Origin: Myrica gale
Lineage: Eukaryota > Streptophyta > Magnoliopsida > Fagales > Myricaceae
Reading direction: 5' to 3'
Assembly (NCBI GenBank): GCA_963930655.1
Contig: OZ005617.1
Coordinates: forward strand, 24,124,568 to 24,188,567
DNA length: 64,000 bases
Position numbers and translations under genes: made by a program. Below the pieces are notes generated by a model that was not told the origin of the DNA, made no database searches, and was given only the letters and a program-made list of their open reading frames with translations. Each line of letters starts with the position of its first letter. Positions within the stretch are counted from its first letter, which is position 1. This document shows, piece by piece, positions 34,474 to 45,846 of this stretch.

Positions 34474-35054
34474 TTTACTATTCTGTGGAGGTGTGGCGGG
34501 ACGTCGAGGAAGAAGGGCAGAATGCCAAGAGAGAAACTTTAAGGCCGCGACTACTATCGTGGGGCTTGAATGGTGGTCTTGCCTTCCCAGCTGTCTCTCC
34601 CGTACTCTGGCACGGTGGCTTTTCTTCGTCCGCATAAATTCACTTATGCTACAAGTCGTTGGCTAGATTTATTAGGGTCCACATCAAACTCACTTTATTA
34701 GTCATGAAGGCCGAAGGGTATACGAACTAGGCCGAGCTTGACTGGCCCGTCCGAGGCTATCGGGCCCAAAGACTAGGCCGGTTTGTAGAGCGAGTTGGTT
34801 GGTTGGTTGGTCCAATAAGTTTCAAAACTGAGGGGATCGGTTCGTGCCTGGTTCTAGGAATCTAGGGTTAGGGAGATGTACCCTAAACCCCATCCCAACC
34901 CAACCCAAACTAATCTATATATTTTATTTGAATAAGTAATTAATATTTAATTAGAAAATTCAAAAGATTTCTAAAACCTTCCCTCTTTGTTTTTTTTTTC
35001 CTTTTTCCTTTTTCCCTTTTTATATGTTCTTTGTTTTTTTTCCTTAAGATATAA
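34474..35054. other. Upstream region of SDHAF2
   Basis: Presumed leader and promoter of the minus-strand gene; contains a GGTTGGTTGGTTGGT run at 34797-34812. No separate gene seen. Confidence 0.4.
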
Positions 35055-35610
35055 TCGGATATAATTGGTCCATAAAATTTTTTTCATCCTAAACTAGTCC
35101 TTGGGAAATCTTTTGTATTCTAGAGTGACCATTTTATCAACTCGGTTAGCCTTGTTAATGGAATAAATTCCACATGAATCACCAAGTACAAAGCAGTCAC
35201 GTGTCTCCAAGTCACTCAAGTTAGTTTGGTAACTGTTAATTTAAAATCCAATAAAATTATTACGCCACTTGGATCTAAAACGCTAGCTCATAAGGTCATA
35301 TTGTACAGGTCTTTTGTAAAGACAATGCATCCCTAAGTGACTTAGGGCCACGTAGCTGATTGCAATTAGTGGTGATGTATCTACATTAGTCATGTGAGAT
35401 TTATTCTATTAAAATGATAAACCGAGTTTATGGAGTGACTACTTCAGGACACGAAATATTCTCTTGGAACTAGTACAAGACGGATTAAACCTTAAAGACA
35501 AGCGAGTTGACAGAATGATCTTTCTAGGCTACGAAGTATTCCCTAGAACTAGTATAGGACGGAATACACTTTAAAGACTAATTTGAGATAGGGCCATACC
35601 TTAAAAACTA
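35055..35610. mobile_element. Foldback DNA element, copy 1
   Basis: The left arm (about 35055-35215) is the imperfect reverse complement of the right side (about 35340-35600): TAGAGTGACCATTTTATCAA with CTCGGTT on the left matches AACCGAGTTTATGGAGTGAC on the right. The right arm holds an internal about 75-bp duplication (GAACTAGTACAAGACGG and GAACTAGTATAGGACGG). A related element lies at 44035-44405. Confidence 0.7.
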
Positions 35611-35964
35611 TTTGACTAATTATAACTTTTCATCACAACATCATTCACTAGTGCAATCTCTCCACACTTTGGTGGACAAATCTCAATTAGAAAAGAATCA
35701 AAATCTGCTCTAGCAAGACATGTAAGCCTGAATAAGAGAATTGAAGGCACGAAGTAAGCGAAAGGAGAGCCTCTCGTTATAGCATTTAATCCCAACTACT
35801 TGAGTCATTTGGGGGAATCACTCTTCTATATCTAGTAATAAACTTTCATTGACATCGGAGGTAGTATTGCAGAATAACCTGAGAATCCTCTTAGAGATCA
35901 AATACAGCAGGGTATTCACCACTTTTTTTCTTGACATTGACTGACAGTTCCTGGATCTCAGTTC

Positions 35965-36110
35965 AGCGGCGTATCTAGGATATAAAATGATTGGGGTCGA
36001 ATTTCTAAAGAAGAATGACAAAAAAATTCCAAATAATAAAAAAAGTGTCTTAAAATTAAAATATCGCAAATTAAGAACTAAAAATATTAAAAATAATGAA
36101 ATACACTTAC
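35965..36110 (+). repeat. Dispersed repeat, CAG(C/T)GGCG end, copy 2
   Basis: Begins CAGCGGCGTATCTAGGAT, then GGGGTCGAATTTCTAAAG and AATGACAAAAAAATTCC, matching block order of 10443-10610. Confidence 0.6.
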
Positions 36111-37169
36111 TGTGTGACACACTTTGTACCAAAAGAAAACGAATGCAATCCTTGCCCCAAAAGATGTCAGCCAGCAGATATCAGGTGTCGTCTTCTACGT
36201 GTTCTAAAAAAGTAGATACAGTCCTATCAATCAGTTGCTCTGAGAGCAATTCCATATCGGCTAGTTGTTGACTGAGCGTCACATATTCGAGTCTCTGAAA
36301 GCCTCAACCAAAGCCGAAAAAAAGAAGAAGCAATTCTTTCAGTCAGGGATAGCATTTTCAACCATTCAGCAAGGAAGAATTTCTGAAGACCTGGGCAATT
36401 GTTTCCCAAAATTTTCACCTATCAATATTTTTAAATAATTATAAAATAATTTCTCTTCTCATTAAATTATAAAATAATATTATATTATTCAATTAAATTT
36501 TCTATTTCCTCACTTTTTCATAAAATACTATACTTTTTCACAAATTACAATACTCAAAATTTCCAAAACCTCAATATTTCCACAAACAAGCGCCCCTCTC
36601 TATAATGTCCTAACATTTAGAAAACCTGATAGTTTTTCTCAAGTAGATAGCTTGTTTCCTTCTTTTGTTAGGGTAAATAGATAGCTTTAAAAAATGGAAC
36701 TATGGTACATGCACATCAAAAGTACTAAAATCAGCAACACTGAGTAGGGTACAGGCACTTTCACAGTCTCTAATCATATGAAAACGTATTAAAACGAAGA
36801 AAAGGAAAAGGATGGCAGAAGTTCAACTGACTTACATACTATCAAAGAATGAGTAATTGTGACTGGGAGGTTCACAACCAGAATCATTCAAATCAAAGAT
36901 GAGATGAAGAAGAAGAAATAAAAAGTTTTCTGTCCACAGAAGGCAGCAAGTGTCGCTAAAAGAGGCCATGTATTCTTCAACATCTTTCCACATCTCATCT
37001 CCTACCAATTAGGCAGCTATCATTTACCACATGGACCTACATTTTAGTTGTAGGTGTTTGATCTGAGAGGTGGAACAGCCCTCTCTTTACTGGAAGAAAA
37101 AACAAGCATAGTTTAGCCGACATTGAAAAATGAAAAGAGGAGATGGCAGGGACAAGAAGAGCTGCTTAC
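36111..37169. other. AT-rich region, MITE-like, no gene
   Basis: 36385-36600 begins TTGTTTCCCAAAATTTTCAC and ends CCACAAACAAGCGCCC, the style of the AT-rich MITEs in this window. The downstream exons expected for the SDR gene were looked for on the minus strand and not found. Confidence 0.35.
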
Positions 37170-37364
37170 ATTCCGTCGGCCATTTAATCTACCTAATCGC
37201 GAGCTCAGATTAACAATTCGAGCACCACCAGTAGAAGGCTTCATCAACGGGATCATTTCTTGAATCATATTTCGTGTGCCGTAATAATTAGTGGCCAAGA
37301 CCTTCTGGGCATGAGCAACGGAATTATCAGACCCGAGGTTGAAATTAACACCAGCATTATTAAC
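37170..37364 (-). pseudogene. Orphan exon of a short-chain dehydrogenase/reductase
   Basis: A 195-bp exon with intact AG acceptor (37365-37366) and GTAAGC donor (37164-37169). It encodes NNAGVNFNLGSDNSVAHAQK, NYYGTRNMIQEMIPLM and ARIVNLSSRLGRLNGRRN: the NNAG motif after beta-4 and the conserved catalytic Ser of classical SDRs (VNLSS). The TGxxxGIG cofactor exon and the YxxxK active-site exon are not seen in the window, so it is a remnant or a gene torn apart by insertions. It sits 333 bp from the long-TIR element. From memory it fits the Arabidopsis At5g61830/At5g51030 SDR pair. Confidence 0.8.
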
Positions 37365-37697
37365 CTGAAAAATATGTTTTTGCATCATAGTAGCTATTCA
37401 AGAATATACGGGTATGTTTTTGACAAATGTATCATATTAGCTATGATAGGGAAGTGAAAAAAAAAACAGAAAACACAAGTAATTTAAATTTTGTTTCTTC
37501 TGTCTAAAATCCATTAATATTTCACGTGTCCCATAATTTGATGTATCTAAGGTCCCTATCCTTTTCTCCAAAGTTAAAGCACACTGATATCATTATCTAA
37601 GACTCGCAAGATAAGAGATTGAAGCAGCTGGTTTTGTATGCTAAAAACATATGTCCACAACAAAGCAACGTAAGATCAATAGAATATAAATGAATAG
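37365..37697. other. Spacer
   Basis: AT-rich; no feature recognised. Confidence 0.4.
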
Positions 37698-38120
37698 TTC
37701 GGATGTCGTTTTTGAAAACTGTTTTTCATTTTCTGGGTGACGTGATTGGCGCGTCTTTTATTATAACTGCTGACAGATTTTTATTTCAAGTGATTCAGTT
37801 GGTAATCAAACCAACTATATACAGTGTCTCTTTTTGAATCTAATTATAAGCCAGTTTTTTTAATCTAATTATAAGCCAGTTTCTCCCATTGAATTCAGCC
37901 GAAAAAATTGAAGTCAACTGACACATCAATGTCAGGCCTGAGGAGGTGACAACCCACTAATCGAGAAGGAAGCAAAGGAGCAACAAATATAAAGCTCTTT
38001 TTTTGCCCTTTGCCTTGTTCGGTCTTGTTTTATTTTGTCTCTTTCTTTGTATTGTTTTGTTTCGTGATTTTTTTTTTTTTTTTAATGTGGGGTTTTGTAA
38101 CCGTCTTTTCAATAGACAAT

Positions 38121-38319
38121 GGGTATGTTTGGTGACCAAATATTTGGGCTCAAATATTTAGGTTTAATCTTAAAAAATTCACCACATAATTTTTTATTAT
38201 TATAATACTTATTAAAAATTTTTTCTCTCTTTACTTTTTCACCAACTCTCATAACATATCTTTACTTTATAATATTTTTCAAACTCCAATACTCAAAATT
38301 TTCACCCTCAAACATTCCC
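38121..38319. mobile_element. MITE, GGGTATGTTTGG ends
   Basis: Ends GGGTATGTTTGG and CAAACATTCCC are imperfect inverted repeats, with AAT flanking both sides. It is 199 bp and AT-rich and lies inside the long-TIR element. Confidence 0.6.
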
Positions 38320-39817
38320 AATATCTCGCATTTAACCAAGAACAAAAAGAAAATTAAAAAAAAAAACGGATAAAGGTCCAGCACCCACTATTATGTCTAT
38401 CTTTGTTTCTCACCGGAATTAAAAGTCCCACTTCAGAGAGAACCCTTCATATGGCCATGTACGTACAGTCCCCTATTCGCCTGAAGAGATATAATTAGTG
38501 ATTGATCAGTGGAGTAAATAAGATATAAAAAAGATCAGATGGCGGGTTCACTTAACATGCACCACCCATTCTTTTTTCCTGCCTTTTTTTTTCCTAAGTA
38601 AACATGCACCACTTATTCATCTTCGCAATTTCAGGACAAACTTATTAGAGTTTTACTAAGTTGTTTAGACAAAAAAAAATAAACAAAATAAAGTTTTGAA
38701 GACAGTAGTGGATTTAATTTTTATGCCGAGATTGAATTATGTCCCTATTTATTGTAATCCAAAAAAATCATGCTAATAGGTTAAAATTTTACTTTGTAAA
38801 ATCCGGTCTTATTATATTCCACTGACTTTGTTTGTTCATAAAAAAAAAGTTCTTTGTTGCCGCTATCTATTTAAATGACGAACTTTTCCTTCAATTAGTT
38901 GAACAGAAAGCTTAAATTATTTTACCTCTCACGTTTTACACCGCCTTCATATTGCAACCATCGTGGATGTAAAGTAGCAATGACAATACGTAGTTGAACA
39001 GAAACCTCTTTGATCCTAGGCAAAAAATATATATATATATATATATAGTATAAGGTGTCAACCCATGTCTACTATTTTAATTTACCAGGGACATTATTGA
39101 TTCATAGTGCTAACTCAGCATGTTATTGTTAAGAGTACAACACATAAATTTAATAGAAAGGCATATATCCATGTTTATTAGAACCAGTTCAACTATATAT
39201 ATATATAGTTTAATTACAGGTACTACCCATTCTATACTAAATATGAATATAGTGTACGATTGGAATTTAATTACAAAGTACAAATATTTTTCAAGTATAA
39301 AATTACGTGTAATAAACAAATTGATGTGAAGAATTTCACTGTGTGGTTCTTGGTCTATTTACTAGGTTCTATTGCATAAGCTACAGTAAGAGTTAGATTG
39401 AACCAAAACTCGGCTTGTTTGGAAAAGGGGTCTAGGTTCAGGTTCTGGGTTCAAATCAGGGTTTAAACCCAAATTTTGTATTGTGCGTTTGGCTAGGTTC
39501 ACTCCCATTTTTACCCGCTTACGTGTGACGTGTTGATTGGGCAACAGTACCAAAAATTTCTTTTCATAGAGACAACTCACGTCAAGTCTCTGGCTTTTGT
39601 CATACCCTTCCTTTCTCTGTCTCTCCTTCTCCCTCCTTCATGCGCAGTGTAAGTTTTCAACAAAGTTATGGCCGACGCCTGCTCTCCAAAGACAAATAAA
39701 CAAATTCACGAACCTAGGAACCCATTAACCTGTTAGATTTGAAAAACGATTCCTTCCTTTCTCTGCCATCTTGCAAATGCATACGAGCATTTTAGTGAAG
39801 AAAAATTGAATATAAAT
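38320..39817. other. Interior of long-TIR element, non-coding
   Basis: AT-rich with (TA)n runs at about 39030 and 39196. No coding sequence recognised before the EF-hand fragment. Confidence 0.4.
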
Positions 39818-39949
39818 ATGAGGTGGAAGATTCTGTTTCCTTTCTTAGACAAGGCACCGAGTGATGGGGTGATAAGTTTCAAGGAGCTAGGGGCTTGGAT
39901 GGCAAAACAAACGCTTGAAAGATTGCAGTATTCCAAACTAGCTAGCTAG
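39818..39949 (+). pseudogene. EF-hand (reticulocalbin-like) protein fragment
   Basis: A 43-codon open stretch reading MRWKILFPFLDKAPSDGVIS then FKELGAWMAKQTLERLQYSK. It matches my memory of plant calumenin/reticulocalbin-like EF-hand proteins (LFPLLDxxPxDGxxSxxELxxW). Only this piece remains; the calcium-binding loops are absent. Confidence 0.6.
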
Positions 39950-40020
39950 GCAAGAGAAATCATGCACCGCTCAACAGCCCAGTTGGCCAAACGAGTTATA
40001 TCAGTCGACCCTGTGAGTGA

Positions 40021-40300
40021 ACAATAGCCACTTCGCTGTATGATTACCTTTCCCAGCACAACCTAAGTCCTTTCTTAGACAAAAGACCATGAAGCCGAGA
40101 GACAAATTGTTTGAAAAGATTGATGGTGCAATTCATGGCTATAAGATACGTGTTGTCATGTTTTCGCCCAACTACTGTAAGTCCTATTTTTGCCTTCATG
40201 AACTATTTCGCCCTTGTTTTCGCCCAACTACTGTAAGTCCTATTTTTGCCTTCATGAACTATTTCGCCCATGTTTTCGCCCAACTACTGTAAGTTCAACT
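40021..40300 (+). pseudogene. TIR-domain fragment (plant resistance-protein type)
   Basis: One frame reads TIATSLYDYLSQHNLSPFLD; after a one-base shift near 40090 the next reads MKPRDKLFEKIDGAIHGYKI then VFSPNYCKSYFCLHEL. These are consecutive conserved segments of plant TIR domains (TIATxLYDxL, MKPGDKL, VFSPxYCxSYFCLHEL). It ends in a 56-bp tandem array that repeats the last segment. It has a frameshift and no NB-ARC domain. Confidence 0.8.
40161..40300 (+). repeat. 56-bp tandem repeat, about 2.4 copies
   Basis: TTTTCGCCCAACTACTGTAA recurs at 40161, 40217 and 40273. The unit is the end of the TIR fragment; 56 is not a multiple of three, so each repeat changes frame. Confidence 0.95.
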
Positions 40301-41036
40301 CTTTCAAGGGGTAAAAATTGATTACCCCATTTTCAGTATTGCGAACGGCGAACGACATCTTGAAGGGTTGCGGCTAGATGAGGCAAAGGAAAAAAATAAA
40401 AGAGACAAAAGGAGAGAGAGAGAGAGAGCGTACAATGTCTGGCATGACAGAATAGCTGCAGTTTATTTTGGCATGAATAGTTACCGCTCCGACGTGGGCA
40501 TTTTATCAGGACCCACGCGTGGCAGAAAATTTATTTCAAGTGCTGCTCAAACCCTTAGATCTCGACCACAGTGCGTTAGAGTATATTAGGTAGGCATATG
40601 TGTTGGCAGGCTATGGGGCAGAGGCTTCTACTTTTTGTGGGTGAGGGTTCAACGGGTTCAACTTTAAAACTAAAACCAAGACCTGGACCTTAAACCAGGA
40701 CCTAGACCCCACTCCAAACAAGCCAAAGTGGTGTTACCTTTACCATTTTGGCTCACCTTTTGTGCTCAAAAGTTCAACCGTATATAGCATCAATATTTAG
40801 TCAAAAGCATCACGAAACAAAAAAATACAAAGAAAAAGACAAAATAAAACAAGACGGAACAAAGCAAAGCAAAGGGGGAAAAAAGAGCTTTATATTTGTT
40901 GCTCCTTTGCTTCCTTCTCGATTAGAGGGTTGTCACCTCCGCAGGCCTGACATTGATGTGGCAGTAGACTTCACTTTTTTCGGCCTGAATTCAATGGGAG
41001 AAACTGGCTTATAATTGGATTCAAAAAGAGACACTC

Positions 41037-41204
41037 TGGGCATGTTTGACAAATCGAACAAATCAAACAAATTCCAAAATTTTTAACTTTTACACCTACA
41101 CACTTCACCTTTCACAAACCCCAATAAATCTCAATAAAGTAAAGATTCCCAAAATTTCGGGAATATTCCCCAATTTTTTGGCAAACAAACATCCCCTCTA
41201 TATA
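41037..41204. mobile_element. MITE in right arm of long-TIR element
   Basis: Ends GGGCATGTTTG and CAAACATCCC with CTCT on both sides. It is absent from the left arm at the matching place, which proves it is an insertion. A related copy lies at about 51835-51995 in opposite orientation. Confidence 0.75.
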
Positions 41205-41321
41205 GTTGGTTTGATTACCAACTAAATCACTTGTAATAAAAACTTGTCAGTAGTCATAATAAAAGATGCGCCAACCACGTCACCGAGAAAACGAAAAACA
41301 GTTTTCAAAAACGACATCCGA

Positions 41322-43317
41322 AAGGTATCAGAAGTCTACCAGAATGTCTAAATTCCTTGAGCCACTCAGTCTATCAATAAATCATTCTACCCACTAAGTA
41401 AGCAAAATCATTATGATAGTGTATATTCCATGAGCTACACTGTACCAGTAAGAGATAGAATATTTAAAATCTTTCTAAACTATTGAAATTTGTTTTTGAC
41501 AATTTCAATAAAACATCTTTATCAATAAAACAGTTTTATCTATATAACATAATACTATAGAAAATCAGTTTTATCTGTATAAGAAAATCTCTATAGCAAT
41601 AACTATGAGTCACGTTTACCCCCGTGACAGGGTTGTGCAGTTGCTACCTAGTTTGGGGATCAACCAAACTAAACCAATACTATGGGTAGAATCTTCCTTA
41701 CTAAGGTTTGGCCATGTCCAAGTGTGCACTCAGTAAGAATATATAAAAAAAATCACTCTGTTTCCAGAATGAGTGCACTCAATGGGTTGCAATTGGTACC
41801 AATGCGTTGTCTCTGTAACTCTGGACCTCAGGGTTTGAAAATACATAATATCATAAAATAAACTTCATTTTGAACTTTGCATCTTTCACCTCTTTTCATG
41901 AAATACATGCATAAATTTGAATAACAATAAATACCAAAAGCTTTGATTTTAATCAATGAAAACATCATGTAAAGTCACTGGACATAAAAATAGGCTCATG
42001 TTTACACATTTCATGTTATAATCTTTAACAATTTTATCAGAAACATAATGCATATAAAACTTCGAGGGTTTTTAATAAATCATGCAATTTCTCAAATATC
42101 ATATCGGTCTTTTAGGAAAATCTAGCATAATAACCTCTCTTACTTGGATCTTGAAGCAAATAAGCATCTTACTTAACACCTATCAATACAAAATTTAACG
42201 TATTATAATACGCTCAAACGAAAACTCAAATGAAACTCTAAATCTGCCCGACAGGATTAAATCCTAAATTCACTGGTCAGATTCTAAAATATATCTTACC
42301 TATCTTGGGTTTCCCTAAAATCCCCAACTTAAACTATATTCTTCCCTAGGATGTTAAATATACACCTGTAAAATTTTATATCCAAATTCCTTGTACAACT
42401 CAGTAAATAAAATCGACATTTACCTTTATTCACGGAGTCAAACTATACCCTGAATAATTCGGTACTCATCATTTCCAAAATTCATAAAGATCTATTACGA
42501 TATCCAAAAATCCCGAAATTTATACCAAAGATTTATATATGGGTTATACAAATACTCATAAAATTTCATACGGAAATTCAACTCCTATCTATGTCATCCG
42601 GTTCAAAATTACAATCTGTATCAATGAATCTTTTTCAGCACTTCCGATTTCTCTAAGCCTAACTTCGGTATTTTCAAAACCATACCAATACAACTCTAAA
42701 AATTCTGAAACTTTAACAATTTCCTCCTGTAGATGTCTAATACGCAATATATAAAAAACATAATTTTTAGACTTCTAAAGTCGGCTATAAAAATATAATT
42801 CGATCTACTACTCATATCAAGAACCTGAATTTTCCTTAAACAAATCTTGAACCCAAATTTTAAATACTCCAAGAAACCCATTAAAACTATTTCAAAAATA
42901 TTTAAATAATTAGGGCTAGATCTAGACACCCTATGGTTTGATCTCTCATAAAAATAATACAAATATAATATCAATAAATTTGAAATACCTGAATTTGCTT
43001 CAAAAAAATTCGTCTAGATTGTTGAAAGCAAGAAAACCCTTATTTTTCCTCTTGTTGGTGTAAAATCAAGGTGTGTAAAAATTAAAACCAATGTGTAAAA
43101 CTTTTAAATTTAAATAATTAACTCCCTTTTGAACTCTAAAATTTTTAATTTTAAATAATCATAAAATCTTTCAAATTTTTAAAAGATTTGACTATGTCAA
43201 ACATAAAAATTCAGTTATTTTAAATGAATTAAACTCAAATTTCAAATTTAAAGAAGACATACCAAATATAAAATAACAAATTCAAATAAATTTAAAAATA
43301 AAAATGTTGGGTGTTAC
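41322..43317 (-). other. AT-rich region, possible LTR on the minus strand
   Basis: No coding sequence. Read on the minus strand from 43317 it starts near CGTAACACCCAACA, like the GTAACACCC starts of some plant Ty3/gypsy LTRs; CCCCCGTGACAGGGTTGTGC at 41619 may belong to it. This rests on resemblance only. Confidence 0.3.
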
Positions 43318-44034
43318 GGTCACTGCTGGAGGTGCAAAAGTTTCAGCTCTACGACACTCCGACAGAGACACCGCAGGCGAACCACAAAAGTTGTATCAAC
43401 GCGCCACATAACTGATCTGATGCTACGGTGCTCGGTCAAACGCGAAGAACAAACTTTCGGTTGAAAAACTTCGGAAGACACCTGTTTTTTTTTGTGAATT
43501 GTCGAGGCCTACTTACCAAAAACATAAAAACAATTATTAAGGCCTGAATCCTGTCATTGGCTACTCAAAAAAAAGAAAAGAAAATAAAAGAATCTGCATT
43601 GACAATTTGGCAGCCCACGTGAAAACAGAAGACTCGGAGAAAAAAAAGAAAGAAAGAAAGAAGAGGACTTCTGTTTTATCTAAGTGAGAAAGAAGGCGAG
43701 TTCTTCATATTAAGAGTGTATGAGCACTAGTCCAGAGATATTTGAAAAGATTAAGTTATAACAGTATTATTCTATTCTTATAAGCATTGTTTATCATTTA
43801 AATAAATAAATCTAATGGTTAAAAGTTGGCTACGTCATTTAATGAAACTGATTCATCACCATACAAAGTCAACTTTATCTCACCTTATTAAACGAGACAT
43901 GACCATATTTATGATGGTTGTATTTGTTTTATTAAATCCGAAAAATTGCTTATAAGAGCTTAGAATAACTATTCTTATAATTGCTTATAAAAAAACTATT
44001 CTTATAATTGATTATTTTCCTTGGGATATGGTCG
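43318..44034. other. Spacer, no gene
   Basis: Mixed sequence. Short local repeats such as ACTATTCTTATAATTG occur at about 43969 and 43997. Confidence 0.4.
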
Positions 44035-44405
44035 GATCCCAAATTGGTCCTTAGTATTTATTTTGTCGATGTATTAGTCTTTGAAAAATCATTTGTCTTG
44101 GAGTGGCCTTTTGGTAACTAAGTTCGCCCATTAGCATAATAAATGACGTGGCTAACGGGGACACATCACCACTAATCGTAAGCAGCCATGTGTCTCAAAT
44201 CACTCAGGGATGCATTATCTTTATGAATACTTGTTATGTGTTACGCTTTGTGGCGTAGACAATTTGATGTCCAACTTGATAGTTGCAGTAAATTGGAGAG
44301 ACGTGGTTGCTTGCGATTAGTGGTAACGTATCCTCGTTAGCCACATGAGATTTTATTCTGTTAATGGAGCCACCCGAGTTAAAGGAATGACTACTTTAAA
44401 ACACG
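44035..44405. mobile_element. Foldback DNA element, copy 2
   Basis: AACGGGGACACATCACCACT on the left is reversed as AGTGGTAACGTATCCTCGTT on the right, and the arms continue for more than 100 bp. It shares GTGTCTC(A/C)AA and TTAGTGGT(G/A)A(T/C)GTATC with copy 1 at 35055-35610. Confidence 0.7.
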
Positions 44406-44439
44406 ATTCATTCGTTTTTGTAAACCATAATTCGGGCAA

Positions 44440-44680
44440 AAAAAAAGTCACTCAGGTAGCTTAAGTGGCAATGTGGGTTAGGTGCACACAGAGGTTCAAA
44501 TCACCACTTGCGAAAAAACTCGCGAGTTAAATGAGAGGCTGGTCAGTGGGTCAATTAGACTATCCGGAGTTTGCCATGTCGTTGAACTCAACTCGTGCAG
44601 ATGTTGGATCAGGTACGCCCCAGCTCGGTGCACATGATCGGATGCCAAAATTTCCATCGTTATCCAAGAAAAAAAATTGG
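44440..44680 (+). mobile_element. tRNA-derived SINE candidate
   Basis: Has an RNA polymerase III A-box-like TAGCTTAAGTGG at 44457-44468 and a B-box GGTTCAAATC at 44493-44502, with natural spacing, and an A-run at about 44670. The flanks AATTCGGGCAAAA and AATTGGGCTAAAA could be a worn target duplication. Confidence 0.55.
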
Positions 44681-45065
44681 GCTAAAATTTTTCTCTATTT
44701 CAAAATTTTAGTTTGCAAACATAACTAATTCAAAAATTTGGTAAAAATTAATAATAAAATAACTTCAAAATAATTTATGAATTCCCATTAACTCATCTTT
44801 TATTCATTTCAATAAATATAAAAAATTTCGCTCAAATCATCTATCTCTTCACTTTTTCGATAACTTCTATTAAAATTATATTTTTTTCACTAATTTCTCT
44901 CAAAATCCAAAAAAAATCTAATTCACTTCAATTTTTCTAATATTATCAATTTTTTTATAAATTTTTGGTTTGCAAACATGATCCTTGGGATTTCCTAAAG
45001 ACTAATATATGACAAAATAAACATGCAAGTACATGGGAGATAAAGTAATAGAGTTATTGATCTTT

Positions 45066-45490
45066 TTTTTTTTGTCAAAACAAAAGTTTTCATTAAGATC
45101 AAGAGGTTTGAAAACCTCAAGTACATGCTCTAAGGGACGTGTCAGACCCTCCGGAGAGGCGACGGGCCAACGAGCAAAGGGCAAGCGATCTTACAAACCA
45201 AAAGCCCAAAAGAGCATGTAGAGACCTATAAAGGGTGGAAAGCCCACGAAGGGCAGCAAGCTGAGATGACCAGTGAAAAAGGAAAGCTGATGGCGGAATA
45301 GGATGACATATGCAGCTGGAGGCGATAAACCGGCCAGATCTGAAAATAGGAAGGCGCGTGAGTTCCACGTGTGCATGGGCCCACATGCGTCGCTCCGCCG
45401 GTCATCGGAGATGACCACGAGGAGCGCCTGGACGTCTAGATGCCAACCACCTAGCGGTTGTATACCGGAGAAGACCATCTGCTGCTAAAA
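45066..45490 (-). mobile_element. LINE 3' end fragment
   Basis: Starts with a T-run (45063-45074) and TGTCAAAACAAAAGTTTTCA, then GAGGTTTGAAAACCTCAAG. The same GAGGTTT(G/A)AAAACCTCA block, the gap to GAGCA and the following GC-rich text recur at about 52185 onward, so both are 3' ends of one LINE family. ORFs here are not genes. Confidence 0.6.
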
Positions 45491-45599
45491 AATGAAGATA
45501 AAGGGACGGATGCGTGAAATCCACGTGCGCGCGCAGCAGCGCGTGAGATTACGCGTGTTGTCCCGTCGTTAGTTGGTTGGTGCATAAAGTTTCTCCGGT

Positions 45600-45780
45600 C
45601 AATGTACATAGCGTTTGTGTTGTTAAAATTTTAGGAGCTGGTAAAAAGGTAGAGAGAGAATATGAAAAAGTTTGTGAAAAAAGTGAAAAAGTGAAGAAAG
45701 TTTGTGAAAAAATGAATAAAGAAAAAAAAATTGTAATGATGATAAAATTTTAGTGTTAAAATTTCGGTGTGGCAAACACC
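45600..45780. mobile_element. AT-rich MITE-like sequence
   Basis: GTGTTGTTAAAATTTTAG at 45618 and TTAAAATTTCGGTGTGGC at 45755 bracket repeated GAAAAAGT(T/G)-type sequence; similar style to 12541-12750. Boundaries uncertain. Confidence 0.35.
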
Positions 45781-45846
45781 ATCACCAAACCTGCCGTGAA
45801 AAAGTTCCTAAAAATAGTCGGAATGAGGGTTTATTGAGGGTACCTG

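Larger units (their letters stand above)
37698..41321. mobile_element. Long-TIR DNA element carrying host gene fragments (Pack-MULE-like)
   Basis: 37698-38075 and 40805-41321 are inverted copies starting TTCGGATGTCGTTTTTGAAA at both outer ends, collinear over about 380 bp once a MITE in the right arm (about 41037-41204) is set aside. Matching blocks include GGCGC(G/A)TCTTTTATTAT, GTAATCAAACCAACTATATA and GCAAAGGAGCAACAAATATA. The interior (2.7 kb) has no transposase but holds EF-hand and TIR-domain fragments on the plus strand. Long terminal inverted repeats with captured gene pieces fit Pack-MULEs; a 9-bp target duplication was not seen, so the class is inferred. Confidence 0.65.

Noticed and set aside
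45117-45488. Minus and plus ORFs of 60-95 codons
   Set aside because: They lie in a GC-rich LINE 3' fragment that recurs at 52 kb.
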